Positions 50,154 through 58,386 of a DNA stretch of 64,000 nucleotides are shown here, in pieces. The DNA lies in NCBI GenBank assembly GCA_903910555.1, contig CAIVZZ010000029.1, positions 183,119 to 247,118 of the forward strand, written 5' to 3'. Every line of letters starts with the position of its first letter. The stretch's first letter is position 1. The DNA is from an uncultured Gemmatimonadota bacterium (GTDB lineage: Bacteria > Gemmatimonadota > Gemmatimonadetes > Gemmatimonadales > Gemmatimonadaceae). The notes below the pieces were generated by a model, which was not told where the DNA came from, did no database searches, and worked only from the letters and a program-made list of their open reading frames with translations. A program made the position numbers and the translations under genes.

Positions 50154-50969
50154 CTACTTGGGTGAGAAGATCTCAACCTTCACTGTCTTCTTGTCCACGA
50201 TGACCACGGGCGGCGGCACGAATCCGTCCGGCGATTCCCGATGCAAGCCGTATGTCCTCGGATCGGTCGCGATGACTGTCGCATCGATGCATGCCTTCTG
50301 GTACGGGCCGAAGAACTTAGCTGTTGTGCCGGCGACTTCGCCAACATTGGGATCGTAAAACGTGACAACTCCCTTGGCGTTAGTCGCAGCCGCCATGGAA
50401 TGTCCGTCCGTGGAGATGTAGAAAAACCGGTTCTTCACAAACACGGCCTCTATCTTCGCATAGGGATAGTCGAAGGTCTTGGTATCGCGAATAACCAGAA
50501 ACTCCTCCAACGCCTGCTTCACCCTGCGCTGTCCGTTGTGTGACTCGACGAGTGCTTGCGCAAAAGCTTCGATTGCGACCCGGCTCTCCGGCGGCTCTTG
50601 AAAGGCAGCCCCCTGTTGCTCCCGCAGCAGCGCGATCAAGTCGGTGGGCTTCGGATTCGCACGCCGGTTCAGCCAGTCGATTGCGAGGCCCGCGCACAAT
50701 CCGTCGCCCTTGTTCGGATCGAGGTTGTAGTCCCGAATCCACGTGTAAATCAACCCGTGCTGACCGAGCCAACGAACCGTGCCGCCTGTGGCCCGGGCCT
50801 GCCGGTCGAACGCGATGCGATAGAACATCATCGCGCGTTGCATCAGGTCGCGGTCGGTCAGTTCGCCGGGTGGCGTCATGAATGGTCGAAACCAGCTGAA
50901 GAATCCAACAGGACGAATTGCCAGCGCGGCGACCCGTCTCGTGACAGATCGCCGCGTTGAAGTATGCAT
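50154..50969 (-). CDS. YopT-like (C58) cysteine peptidase
   Basis: A 271-residue protein. Papain-fold C58 features: Cys92 in GDGLCAGLAIDWL, His190 in FYISTDGHSMAAA and Asp206 in TFYDPNVG. The His-Asp distance (16) equals that of YopT (known triad C139/H258/D274), and the Cys-His distance (98) is shorter but comparable. C58 enzymes are known as injected effectors and toxin domains that cleave prenylated or acylated proteins. This one has no signal peptide and an Arg-rich N-terminus. It lies 26 bp after the two-domain VOC gene and 33 bp before a membrane protein gene. Confidence 0.75.
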   Translation of the reverse strand: MHTSTRRSVTRRVAALAIRPVGFFSWFRPFMTPPGELTDRDLMQRAMMFYRIAFDRQARATGGTVRWLGQHGLIYTWIRDYNLDPNKGDGLCAGLAIDWLNRRANPKPTDLIALLREQQGAAFQEPPESRVAIEAFAQALVESHNGQRRVKQALEEFLVIRDTKTFDYPYAKIEAVFVKNRFFYISTDGHSMAAATNAKGVVTFYDPNVGEVAGTTAKFFGPYQKACIDATVIATDPRTYGLHRESPDGFVPPPVVIVDKKTVKVEIFSPK

Positions 50970-50995
50970 GCCGAGCGACGTGCGCGCCGCGATTC

Positions 50996-52180
50996 CTACC
51001 GAACCTGGCGGGTCTCCTTCGTCGCGTTGCTGATCTGGAGATCCCAGCCGCCCGGGGTGGTCGTGTGGTAGCTCTTGTACTTCGCGGCGGCATCATGAAT
51101 ATCGATCGTGCCACCGGTGTCCGGTCGCGCGGTGAGTCCGCGCTTCGTGAGTTCGCCCAGGACGCCGTCCGTGTCCCACGGTGCGATGCCGAACGAGATG
51201 TGATTGATCACCGCTTTGCGCGGCGCCATCGCCTGCGCGCCACGACCCGTTGAATCGGCGCCGGGACGAACGATGCCGCTCGTGCCGCGGACGATGATGT
51301 TGCCGAGCTCGCCGATCTGGCACTCATTCTGGCTTCCTTCATCGCCTGTTCCCTTCCAGCCGAGCAGCGCCTCATACCACGCCGTGCTCTCTTTGTAGTT
51401 CGTCACGGCGAATGAGATGTGATCGAGCCAAACGGTCTTCAACGGCGACGAATCAAACGGTGCTGCGACGCCGAGCGATCCGTTCGGCGCGCCAATGCGA
51501 CGGTTCTTCTTGCTGCCGTTGCTGATCTGGACGTCGAATCCATCTGGATCCTTTACGTGGAAACTTTGGAAATCCTTGCCGTCATGATCGGCCACAGGAT
51601 TGAGTCCGCGCTTCGTGAGCTCGGCTTCGACTTTCTTGGTATCCCACGGCTCAATGCCCCAGCAATACGAATCCCACACAGCGGTGAGTGGTGTACGCGC
51701 GCGACCGCCACCGGCGCCACCGCGTCCGCCTCCGCCGCCAGCGCGCGCTGCCACAGCGGTGCTTTCAGCAGCCGTGAGCACACGCGGCGGGGGCGGCGGC
51801 GGTGCAACGTAGCCGCCGCGCAGGATCACGCCGCCGACGTTGTCGCCGATATCCATGTACGCTTTCGTACCGTCATCGCTGCGTACTTTCCAATTCATCA
51901 ACGCCGCGTAGTACGCAGCTTCCTTTTTGTAGTCGGCGCATTGGAGCGAGAAGTGGTCCATGTAGACCGTCTTCCAGCCGGTGGGCGCGAACGGGGCCTT
52001 CGCCGGTGTCGTGTCGCAGTTCGCTGTGCCCGCGGCAGCTCCGCCGCAACGGCCCTGCGCAAACAGGTTCATCGGGACCGCGGCCGCCGCGGCTGCAAAG
52101 CCTAGGGTCTGCAGCAGTTGGCGTCGCGAAACTTTTCCGCGATCGAACTCGCTGAACAGTCGGGTGATTTCGTCTTCCAC
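50996..52180 (-). CDS. Twin-arginine exported double VOC-domain protein
   Basis: A 394-residue protein. The N-terminus has SRRQLLQTLGFAAAAAAVP, a Tat-like signal preceded by 17 residues. Two VOC domains follow: about 70-230 (VYMDHFSLQCADYKKEAAYYAALMNWK to FHVKDPDGFDVQISN) and about 260-390 (VWLDHISFAVTNYKESTAWYEALLGWK to GGWDLQISN). A proline run and a Gly/Arg-rich tract (GGGGGRGGAGGGRAR) split the first domain. Substrate unknown. It follows the CocE-type gene by 37 bp. Confidence 0.9.
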   Translation of the reverse strand: MEDEITRLFSEFDRGKVSRRQLLQTLGFAAAAAAVPMNLFAQGRCGGAAAGTANCDTTPAKAPFAPTGWKTVYMDHFSLQCADYKKEAAYYAALMNWKVRSDDGTKAYMDIGDNVGGVILRGGYVAPPPPPPRVLTAAESTAVAARAGGGGGRGGAGGGRARTPLTAVWDSYCWGIEPWDTKKVEAELTKRGLNPVADHDGKDFQSFHVKDPDGFDVQISNGSKKNRRIGAPNGSLGVAAPFDSSPLKTVWLDHISFAVTNYKESTAWYEALLGWKGTGDEGSQNECQIGELGNIIVRGTSGIVRPGADSTGRGAQAMAPRKAVINHISFGIAPWDTDGVLGELTKRGLTARPDTGGTIDIHDAAAKYKSYHTTTPGGWDLQISNATKETRQVR

Positions 52181-52217
52181 GTGTCAGTTCTCCTGGGTTG
52201 GTGCTGTTTTTCCTAAG

Positions 52218-54173
52218 TTACCGCGCGCCAGCCTTCGTGAGCGCGGTTGTTCCGCCGACAATTGGAATCGTGAACGACGAATGCGCAAGGTCGATGGTGA
52301 GTTCCGTTCCGGCATGCGGCCAGAGCGTGAATTCGCGATCGCTCGACATGATCATCACGGCAAGCTGCTTCCCCGCCGGAACGAATTCGTCGTCCGGCTG
52401 AAGATCGAATGTGAGGTCGTAGAATTTTCCGGGCACGAGCTCCTCGCCCGCCGCCTTCGATTCATAGTTGCCGCCTTTCGTGAGCGACTTGTAGTTCTGG
52501 ATGTCAGCCCAGCCGTGCGTGATCACGCCGGTGTGACTCTGCGATCCCACACGCGCCGAATCGTACGGAAGCATCACCAGCCACACGGTGAGATTCGCTG
52601 CTGCTTTGCTCGACGCGACGCGCAGCGTGATACGCGGCGTACCGGAGATGTGAACGGTGTCGGTGAGCGTCGCGGTTGCGTAGATGAGCCGGTTCGGCGA
52701 CTGCGCTGCACTCGCAAGCGCGCTCCCGCTCATCGCGACATCATCGACGAGCTTGTCAGTGCCACTCGCAGCAGCCGCAGCCGAGAGCGCCGCGACGCCG
52801 GCGCCGCCGGCCGTCGGGTGCAGAACGACTGGCACAGTGCCCGGCACAGGGAACGACGCGAACGGCGCGGGGAGAACAAGTCCGCGTCCGCCACGGCCGC
52901 CTGGTGCCGTGCCCGCCGCTGCCGTCAATGCCGCAGGTGCTTGTGCAGCGGCGTCCTGCACGATCCAGACCGGCGGATCTTTTTCAACGCCGTTATCGAC
53001 GCCGTACAGGTAGTGACTGAACCAACGGTTCACCATGTCGGCGGGCGGGTTTCCGCCGTGGCCGCCCTGATGCAGATAGATCGAAACGGGGAGCCCGCGC
53101 GCCTTCATTTCGTCGTAAATGCGCACGCTGTGCTCGGGCACGACGTTGTAATCGTTGAATCCGTGCGCGAGGAGAACCGCCGCCTTGATGTTCTTCACGA
53201 ACGGCAGCAGATCGCGCTCGTACCAGAAATCATTCATGTCGCCGCTGGAACGATCCTGCCCGTTCGGGCCGGCGAATATTCCGTTCTTCCAGATTGCATC
53301 GCACGTCGCGCGCAGCGACGGATCACCGCTTGCTATGAAATCGTAGAGCACGTCGACATCCTCGCCCAGGTAGCCACCAGGCGAGCGGACGAGACCGTTC
53401 GAGCGATAGTAGTGGTAGTAGGACGTGTTCGGCGAAACGGGGACAACAACCTCGAGTCCTTTCACACCGGTGGTCGCGGCGGCGAGCGGAAGCGTGCCTT
53501 CGTATGACGTTCCGATCATCCCGACTTTGCCGGTAGACCATGCTGTCGCCTGAACTTCTTCGGTTCCGGTGGCCGTTGTGTAGCCTTTCGCGCGGCCATT
53601 GAGCCAATCGACGACGAACTTCATCGCTGCGCGCTCGGGGTAATCGCCGACCGTCGGGCATCCCTGCGACATCCCGGTTCCGCTCGCCTCGGAGTGCACG
53701 ACTGCGAAACCGCGCGGCACCCATTCATTCACGAGCGCATTTGAAATGCGGTGCCGGTTGGGTTCATACGGCGGCGGGTTCATATGTGCGCGCACGGGCG
53801 GCTGCGCGCCGAGTTCCTGGCGCACATCCCAGTTGACGTCGTCGCGCGCGGTGCCGGCATAGTACGGACTCGATCCGTACACGACGGAAACTTTCAGGCC
53901 GTCAGAAGCCGTCTGTGCGGGGCGCGTGACGTCGACATGCACGCGGTCCTTCTTCCCGTCGTGATCGGTATCGAAGTCGGTCTCCACCCAGAGATCCTGG
54001 CGGATCCATTTGGTGGAGTCTTGGAAGGCGGGGACGACCTGCGCCTTGCCATCGACGAACACGGGGGCGGGTTTTGCAGACTGCGCGTTCTGCGCGCCAG
54101 CGAGGTCGGCGGAAAGCGAGAATGCGGCGACCAGTGCAATCGGCGCGCAGCGATGAAACGGGCGTGTGATCAT
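52218..54173 (-). CDS. CocE/NonD (S15-like) exported hydrolase
   Basis: A 651-residue protein with ATG 54173 and a signal peptide ending ADLAGAQ. Alpha/beta-hydrolase of the X-Pro dipeptidyl-peptidase S15 / cocaine-esterase group. The nucleophile is in GMIGTSYEG, the acid in LLAHGFNDYNV and the histidine in LHQGGHGG. The C-terminal jelly-roll domain contains DTVHISGTPRITLRVASSK and a Gly/Arg tract (GGRGGRG). The enzyme class is certain; peptidase versus esterase is not. Confidence 0.92.
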   Translation of the reverse strand: MITRPFHRCAPIALVAAFSLSADLAGAQNAQSAKPAPVFVDGKAQVVPAFQDSTKWIRQDLWVETDFDTDHDGKKDRVHVDVTRPAQTASDGLKVSVVYGSSPYYAGTARDDVNWDVRQELGAQPPVRAHMNPPPYEPNRHRISNALVNEWVPRGFAVVHSEASGTGMSQGCPTVGDYPERAAMKFVVDWLNGRAKGYTTATGTEEVQATAWSTGKVGMIGTSYEGTLPLAAATTGVKGLEVVVPVSPNTSYYHYYRSNGLVRSPGGYLGEDVDVLYDFIASGDPSLRATCDAIWKNGIFAGPNGQDRSSGDMNDFWYERDLLPFVKNIKAAVLLAHGFNDYNVVPEHSVRIYDEMKARGLPVSIYLHQGGHGGNPPADMVNRWFSHYLYGVDNGVEKDPPVWIVQDAAAQAPAALTAAAGTAPGGRGGRGLVLPAPFASFPVPGTVPVVLHPTAGGAGVAALSAAAAASGTDKLVDDVAMSGSALASAAQSPNRLIYATATLTDTVHISGTPRITLRVASSKAAANLTVWLVMLPYDSARVGSQSHTGVITHGWADIQNYKSLTKGGNYESKAAGEELVPGKFYDLTFDLQPDDEFVPAGKQLAVMIMSSDREFTLWPHAGTELTIDLAHSSFTIPIVGGTTALTKAGAR

Positions 54174-54279
54174 ACCGTCAAAATGCGGCTCCGCGCACCA
54201 AGTCCGCAAATCGGGGCTGATGTGAGGCGCGAGGAGACCGTAGATTATCGCTCGGAGAGCCCCCGTCAGGAGAAATTCA

Positions 54280-55158
54280 ATGCGTTTTTTCACGTACGCG
54301 CCGATTGTCATCCTGTTCATTGGAAACAGCTTCTTTCACGGCGCCTTTGAACCGGTGCGCAGTTACAACGCCGCCGCTGTTACTGACGAAAACGCCGGTC
54401 TCCCCGCGGGAAATCCGCGTTCCGAGGGTGCTGCGGGGCCGTACGGTGGCATACCGGCAATCTTCAAGAAGCTGACCGACGAAGCCGGCCTCAGCTACGA
54501 AGTGCACAGTGAGCTCGCCAGCGGCAAACCACTGGAGTTTCACTACGCGAACGCGCTGAGTGTGATCAATCAGCCGAAGTGGGATGTCGTCATCATGCAC
54601 GACCTGAGCACCGGGCCTGTCCCCTCCGCACGCACTGGAGATCCAGACCGCTTCACCAAGTTCGCTGATCTGCTCGAACAAACAATTCACTCCGCGAACA
54701 AATCAGCGTCGATTTACCTCTACGAAACCTGGTCGCGCGCCGATCTCACCTACCCGGCAAACCGTCCGTACACCGGCCAGCCGATCGAAACGATGGCCAC
54801 GGATCTCCACGATTCGTACGCGCGCGAGTTCGCGCACAACGGACACTTTGCCGGACTCGCGCCGGCGGGCGATGCATGGATGCGCGCGATTCACACCGGA
54901 GTTGCCGAGCCGGACCCAACCCATCCGGACTCCACAAAGATCAATCTCTGGGGCCGCGACTCGTACCATCCGAGCATTTACGGCGCATACCTCAACGCGC
55001 TCGTAGTCTTTGACCAGATCACCGGCAAAGATCCGCGCACACTCGGCGCGCAAGAGAAAGCAGCCGCCGAGTTGGGCATCTCACCCGCGATCGCGACGAC
55101 ACTCCAGCGCATCGCGTACGAACAGGTCGAGGAGGGCAAGCGCGCCGTCCGTCATTAA
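54280..55158 (+). CDS. SGNH/GDSL-like hydrolase
   Basis: A 292-residue protein; ATG 54280 follows CAGGAGA. The N-terminus IVILFIGNSFFHGAF holds the GNS nucleophile block, VVIMHDLS the third block, and WGRDSYHPSIYGAYLNA the Asp-x-x-His catalytic pair. This resembles the DUF4886/SGNH esterase-like proteins. A hydrophobic start may serve as a signal anchor. The last 4 bases overlap the convergent CocE-type gene. Confidence 0.82.
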   Translation: MRFFTYAPIVILFIGNSFFHGAFEPVRSYNAAAVTDENAGLPAGNPRSEGAAGPYGGIPAIFKKLTDEAGLSYEVHSELASGKPLEFHYANALSVINQPKWDVVIMHDLSTGPVPSARTGDPDRFTKFADLLEQTIHSANKSASIYLYETWSRADLTYPANRPYTGQPIETMATDLHDSYAREFAHNGHFAGLAPAGDAWMRAIHTGVAEPDPTHPDSTKINLWGRDSYHPSIYGAYLNALVVFDQITGKDPRTLGAQEKAAAELGISPAIATTLQRIAYEQVEEGKRAVRH

Positions 55159-57038
55159 TGCACGACCGGCAAGACGATATGAGACGGCATCGCTGCTGAT
55201 CCGTAGATGCGCTGCGTCGCTTTCACAAAGTCCGACGCTTTCGCCTCGTAAATGTTCGGCACGAACTTCTGCGGATTGCGATCGATCACTGGGAACCAGG
55301 TTGACTGCACCTGCACCGCGATGCGATGTCCTTTGAGAAAGACATGATCGTGCTCGCGCAGCGGCACCGTCCATTCCGTGACTTTGCCGGCAACGAGCGG
55401 ATGCGGCGTCTCGAAACTTTCGTTGAACCGGCCGCGACGCACTTCCATCGCGATGGGAAGTTTGTAGCCGTTCAGTGATCGCGCATACGCATTGGGCGCG
55501 GGCCCCGCATCGGCATTCCACTCGTTCGGCTGCGCGTTCTCCGGATAGACGTCGATCAGCTTCACGATGAAGTCCGCATCCGTGCCCGAAGTCGACGCGA
55601 AGAGCTTCGCCGCGAGTTCGCCGGTGACCGTGATGTCGTGATCGAGCGGCGCGCTCGTGTAGGTGAGAACATCGGGACGACCGTCCACGAACCGCTGGTC
55701 CGCAACTTCCCAACGGCGCCAATCGCCATTCGGGTACGTCGGAGAAATCGGCCGTTGACGGTACGGAACCGGATTTGCCGGATCTGACACGTACTCGCGA
55801 TACAGCGCGCCTGACGAAGCAACCGGCTTCTCGAACGAGAGCGTGCCGTCGTTGTGAAAATACAGATTCGTCGGCATCGCGCTCTTCACGGGCCAGCTGT
55901 CATACGTGCGCCAGGCATTGGAGCCGGTCTGAAACATCGTCGCGCGCCACGCAGGCTTCGTTCCCTTACCGTGCAGATAGAATCGGAAGAACGGCGCCTC
56001 GATGTTTTCGCGATATTCGCGCGCGGTTTCGTGACCGCCAAGAGGAATGATCCCGATGCTGTCGTTTTTAGCGGTCCGCCAGGAGCCGTGAAACCACGGG
56101 CCGGCAACCATGAAGTTTGTGTGATCGGGATCGTTTTTGGCGGCCTGATGAAATATCTGCCACGGCCCCCACGGATCTTCCTGATCCCAGAATCCTGCGA
56201 CGTTGAGATTCGGAACGGTCGAGCCTTTGATCTGTGTGTACCACGCCTCGCGTTTGTTTTCGGCGTCGTAGTTCGGATGCGCGACGATCGAGTTCCAAGC
56301 AGGAATCGTACCGTGCAGATACTTCGCGTTGATGTTCGACAGCGGCCCGAGCTTCAGATACCAGTCATACGCATCGTAAATATCGAACTCAAAGTGCGTG
56401 TTCTTGAATTTGTCGGCCTGCTCGTAGACGGAATATTCGAACGAGTAGCTCTCACGCGCAGCGCCGTATCGGTGATTGTCGTCATTCATCCACTGATCGG
56501 CCGGTGACGCCTGCTCACTGATCGCCTTGAGCGCGGGATGCGGCATCAACAGCGTCATTCCCGTCGTCAGCCCATCGTACGACACTCCGAACATTCCCAC
56601 CTTGCCAGTCGTGTTCGCGACGTGCTTCACCAGCCAGTCGATGGTGTCGTACGCGTCGGTCGTCTCGTTCACGTTCGTGCTTTTTGTGTTCGTGAGATCG
56701 ACCTGCGAGGAAAGGAGAAAAGTCCCCTCCGACTTGAACCGCCCGCGCAGATTCTGAATGACGAAGATGTAGCCGTCGGCCGCGAACTCTTTCCACGCAA
56801 CGGGGACGATCGGCGGCGCGATGGCCGGCACTCCATACGGCGTGCGACTCAGCAAAATCGGCAGCGCTTCACTGCGGCCCACCGGTCGCATGATCGCGGT
56901 TTGCAGTCGCGCACCGTCGCGCATCGGGATCATCACCTCTTCGAGCGTGAACGCACCGCCTGCTGCCGGCTGCTGGGCATTCACAGTGGGAGCGCAAATC
57001 GCAATCAGTGCGGCGGCGGCGAATGATCGAATCGTCAT
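55155..57038 (-). CDS. CocE/NonD-family exported hydrolase (second)
   Basis: A 627-residue protein with ATG 57038 and a signal peptide (MTIRSFAAAALIAICAPTVNAQ). S15/CocE marks: VMIPMRDGARLQTAIMRP, the LSRTPYGV block, nucleophile GMFGVSYDG, acid residue in VAGFWDQED and histidine in AGPWFHGSW, then a beta-rich C-terminal domain. It is more similar to alpha-amino-acid ester hydrolases than the 52218-54173 protein. Last gene of the amidase operon. Confidence 0.92.
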   Translation of the reverse strand: MTIRSFAAAALIAICAPTVNAQQPAAGGAFTLEEVMIPMRDGARLQTAIMRPVGRSEALPILLSRTPYGVPAIAPPIVPVAWKEFAADGYIFVIQNLRGRFKSEGTFLLSSQVDLTNTKSTNVNETTDAYDTIDWLVKHVANTTGKVGMFGVSYDGLTTGMTLLMPHPALKAISEQASPADQWMNDDNHRYGAARESYSFEYSVYEQADKFKNTHFEFDIYDAYDWYLKLGPLSNINAKYLHGTIPAWNSIVAHPNYDAENKREAWYTQIKGSTVPNLNVAGFWDQEDPWGPWQIFHQAAKNDPDHTNFMVAGPWFHGSWRTAKNDSIGIIPLGGHETAREYRENIEAPFFRFYLHGKGTKPAWRATMFQTGSNAWRTYDSWPVKSAMPTNLYFHNDGTLSFEKPVASSGALYREYVSDPANPVPYRQRPISPTYPNGDWRRWEVADQRFVDGRPDVLTYTSAPLDHDITVTGELAAKLFASTSGTDADFIVKLIDVYPENAQPNEWNADAGPAPNAYARSLNGYKLPIAMEVRRGRFNESFETPHPLVAGKVTEWTVPLREHDHVFLKGHRIAVQVQSTWFPVIDRNPQKFVPNIYEAKASDFVKATQRIYGSAAMPSHIVLPVVH

Positions 57039-57069
57039 TGGGCTCCTGATGTGCAAATGTGCGTTCGTT

Positions 57070-57552
57070 TCACTTTGCGGAGTACTTCGCATGCCACTCT
57101 GCGATCAATCCATGCCGCTCCGACCACGCGGCCCACACCGATTCCGCCCAAGCGCGTGCGGCGACCGCGATCTCCTCATGAGAACCCGTGATCGGCATGT
57201 CGGCTACAGTTCGCGTTTGCTCAAACGAAGGCGGCTCCAATCGCGGAAAGGCACCCTTGTGTCCCGCAAACTGCGGAACGCCCACCGGTCGGCCTCGCAC
57301 GAGATAACCGTAAAGATTGAGCAGGTGCACGGCCACCGACTGTGTCGCCTGCGGAGTCGGCGTCCCCGGATGCTGTGCGGCGTATGCGTCCGTCGACAGT
57401 TGCCGCGCAATTTTCAACTCTGGTGCGATTGCCATCACGCCGAGCAGTTCACCGTACCGCTCCCAGCAGCCTGCAGACGACGTCATGTAGCGATGTATCG
57501 GCCCGTCGATCTTCTCGAACTCCGCGCCGCATCCGACGCAGCGTTCAATCAT
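57070..57552 (-). CDS. DUF5946 family protein
   Basis: About 160 residues; start taken at 57552 (MIERCVGCGAEFEKIDGPIHRYM), with an ATG 4 codons earlier as alternative. The C-x2-C-G-A motif at the N-terminus and the GPIHRYMTSSAGCWERYGELL block mark DUF5946. The cysteines and the later Cys suggest a metal site. Function unknown. It lies between DUF1028 and a CocE hydrolase. Confidence 0.85.
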   Translation of the reverse strand: MIERCVGCGAEFEKIDGPIHRYMTSSAGCWERYGELLGVMAIAPELKIARQLSTDAYAAQHPGTPTPQATQSVAVHLLNLYGYLVRGRPVGVPQFAGHKGAFPRLEPPSFEQTRTVADMPITGSHEEIAVAARAWAESVWAAWSERHGLIAEWHAKYSAK

Positions 57553-57576
57553 CGCAGCCGCCACGCACGCATACCG

Positions 57577-58386
57577 TCAGCGGCACGCGGGATCGTTCTT
57601 CGCGTTCGTCACCGCGCGCGGCGGGAGCGGCGCCTTCTCCACCAGCCGCCGAAGTTCGATGATCGGCTCCGGACTGTCATCGACTTGCAACTTGAGCACC
57701 ACATCATTGTGCAGCCAAACGCCGCCGCACTTCTTCACGATGATCATCGCCGCCGATTGCTTGCCGCGATTGTCGCCCCCCGCCGCCTGCCCTGCTTCGA
57801 TTCCCGCGAGAAGACGAAACGCGAGATGCCCGCCCGTGCGGTTGAACGCGGCGACCATTGAATCAACGACACCCTTATTCGCGAGCGTGTTTCCCTGCGC
57901 GGTGACATGCACGCCCTGCTTGTCACCTGCGGCAACAGGTGCTGTGGGGCCGGTGTACGCCGCGACATTTCCCTTGCCATCGATCACGGCGAACTGCCGC
58001 CCGGTCTTCGCCCAGCGTGCGGTGTCGGGATCCGGATCGTGATCCCACACATACTTCACGACTTCGGCCGCCGACCTCCCCTGGCGCAGCAGCGCGAGCG
58101 CCTGCGGACCGTAGCTCACATCGACAACCGCCTGCGTGGCAACAACTCCAACGCCAGCTTCCGCAGAGAGCACGCCGTTGCCAACGGAGAACACACGCGA
58201 CTGCACTGCACCGCCCCACTCGCCGGTGGTCGTATCATATGCGAGAATCGAAAACGTTCCCGTTTCCGGGAGCGCGTCAGGCGATTCGCGCACCGCCGCA
58301 GCGCGTGCGCATCCGCCCGCAATTAGCATGGCGACCAGCGCGGTTAGCGGCACACCACTCGTGCGCCGGCTCTCGGGCCGCTTCAC
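57577..58386 (-). CDS. DUF1028 family lipoprotein (Ntn-hydrolase-like)
   Basis: A 269-residue protein with a lipoprotein signal (LVAMLIAGGC). The DUF1028 core: TFSILAYDTTTGEWGGAVQSRVFSVGNGV, VATQAVVDVSYGPQALALLRQG, QFAVIDGKGNVAAYTG, AQGNTLANKGVVDSMVAAF and LRRLVEKAP near the end. The family is related to Ntn-type hydrolases, and its members are often found beside peptidases or amidases. Its start overlaps the amidase stop by 4 bp. Confidence 0.9.
   Translation of the reverse strand: MKRPESRRTSGVPLTALVAMLIAGGCARAAAVRESPDALPETGTFSILAYDTTTGEWGGAVQSRVFSVGNGVLSAEAGVGVVATQAVVDVSYGPQALALLRQGRSAAEVVKYVWDHDPDPDTARWAKTGRQFAVIDGKGNVAAYTGPTAPVAAGDKQGVHVTAQGNTLANKGVVDSMVAAFNRTGGHLAFRLLAGIEAGQAAGGDNRGKQSAAMIIVKKCGGVWLHNDVVLKLQVDDSPEPIIELRRLVEKAPLPPRAVTNAKNDPACR

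Noticed and set aside
51981..53507. 508-codon plus-strand open frame opposite VOC and CocE-type genes
   Set aside because: Crosses two well-supported minus-strand genes and has the composition of a GC-rich shadow frame.
54174..54320. N-terminal extension of the first CocE-type protein
   Set aside because: It would overlap the SGNH gene start and its ribosome site and displace the signal peptide.
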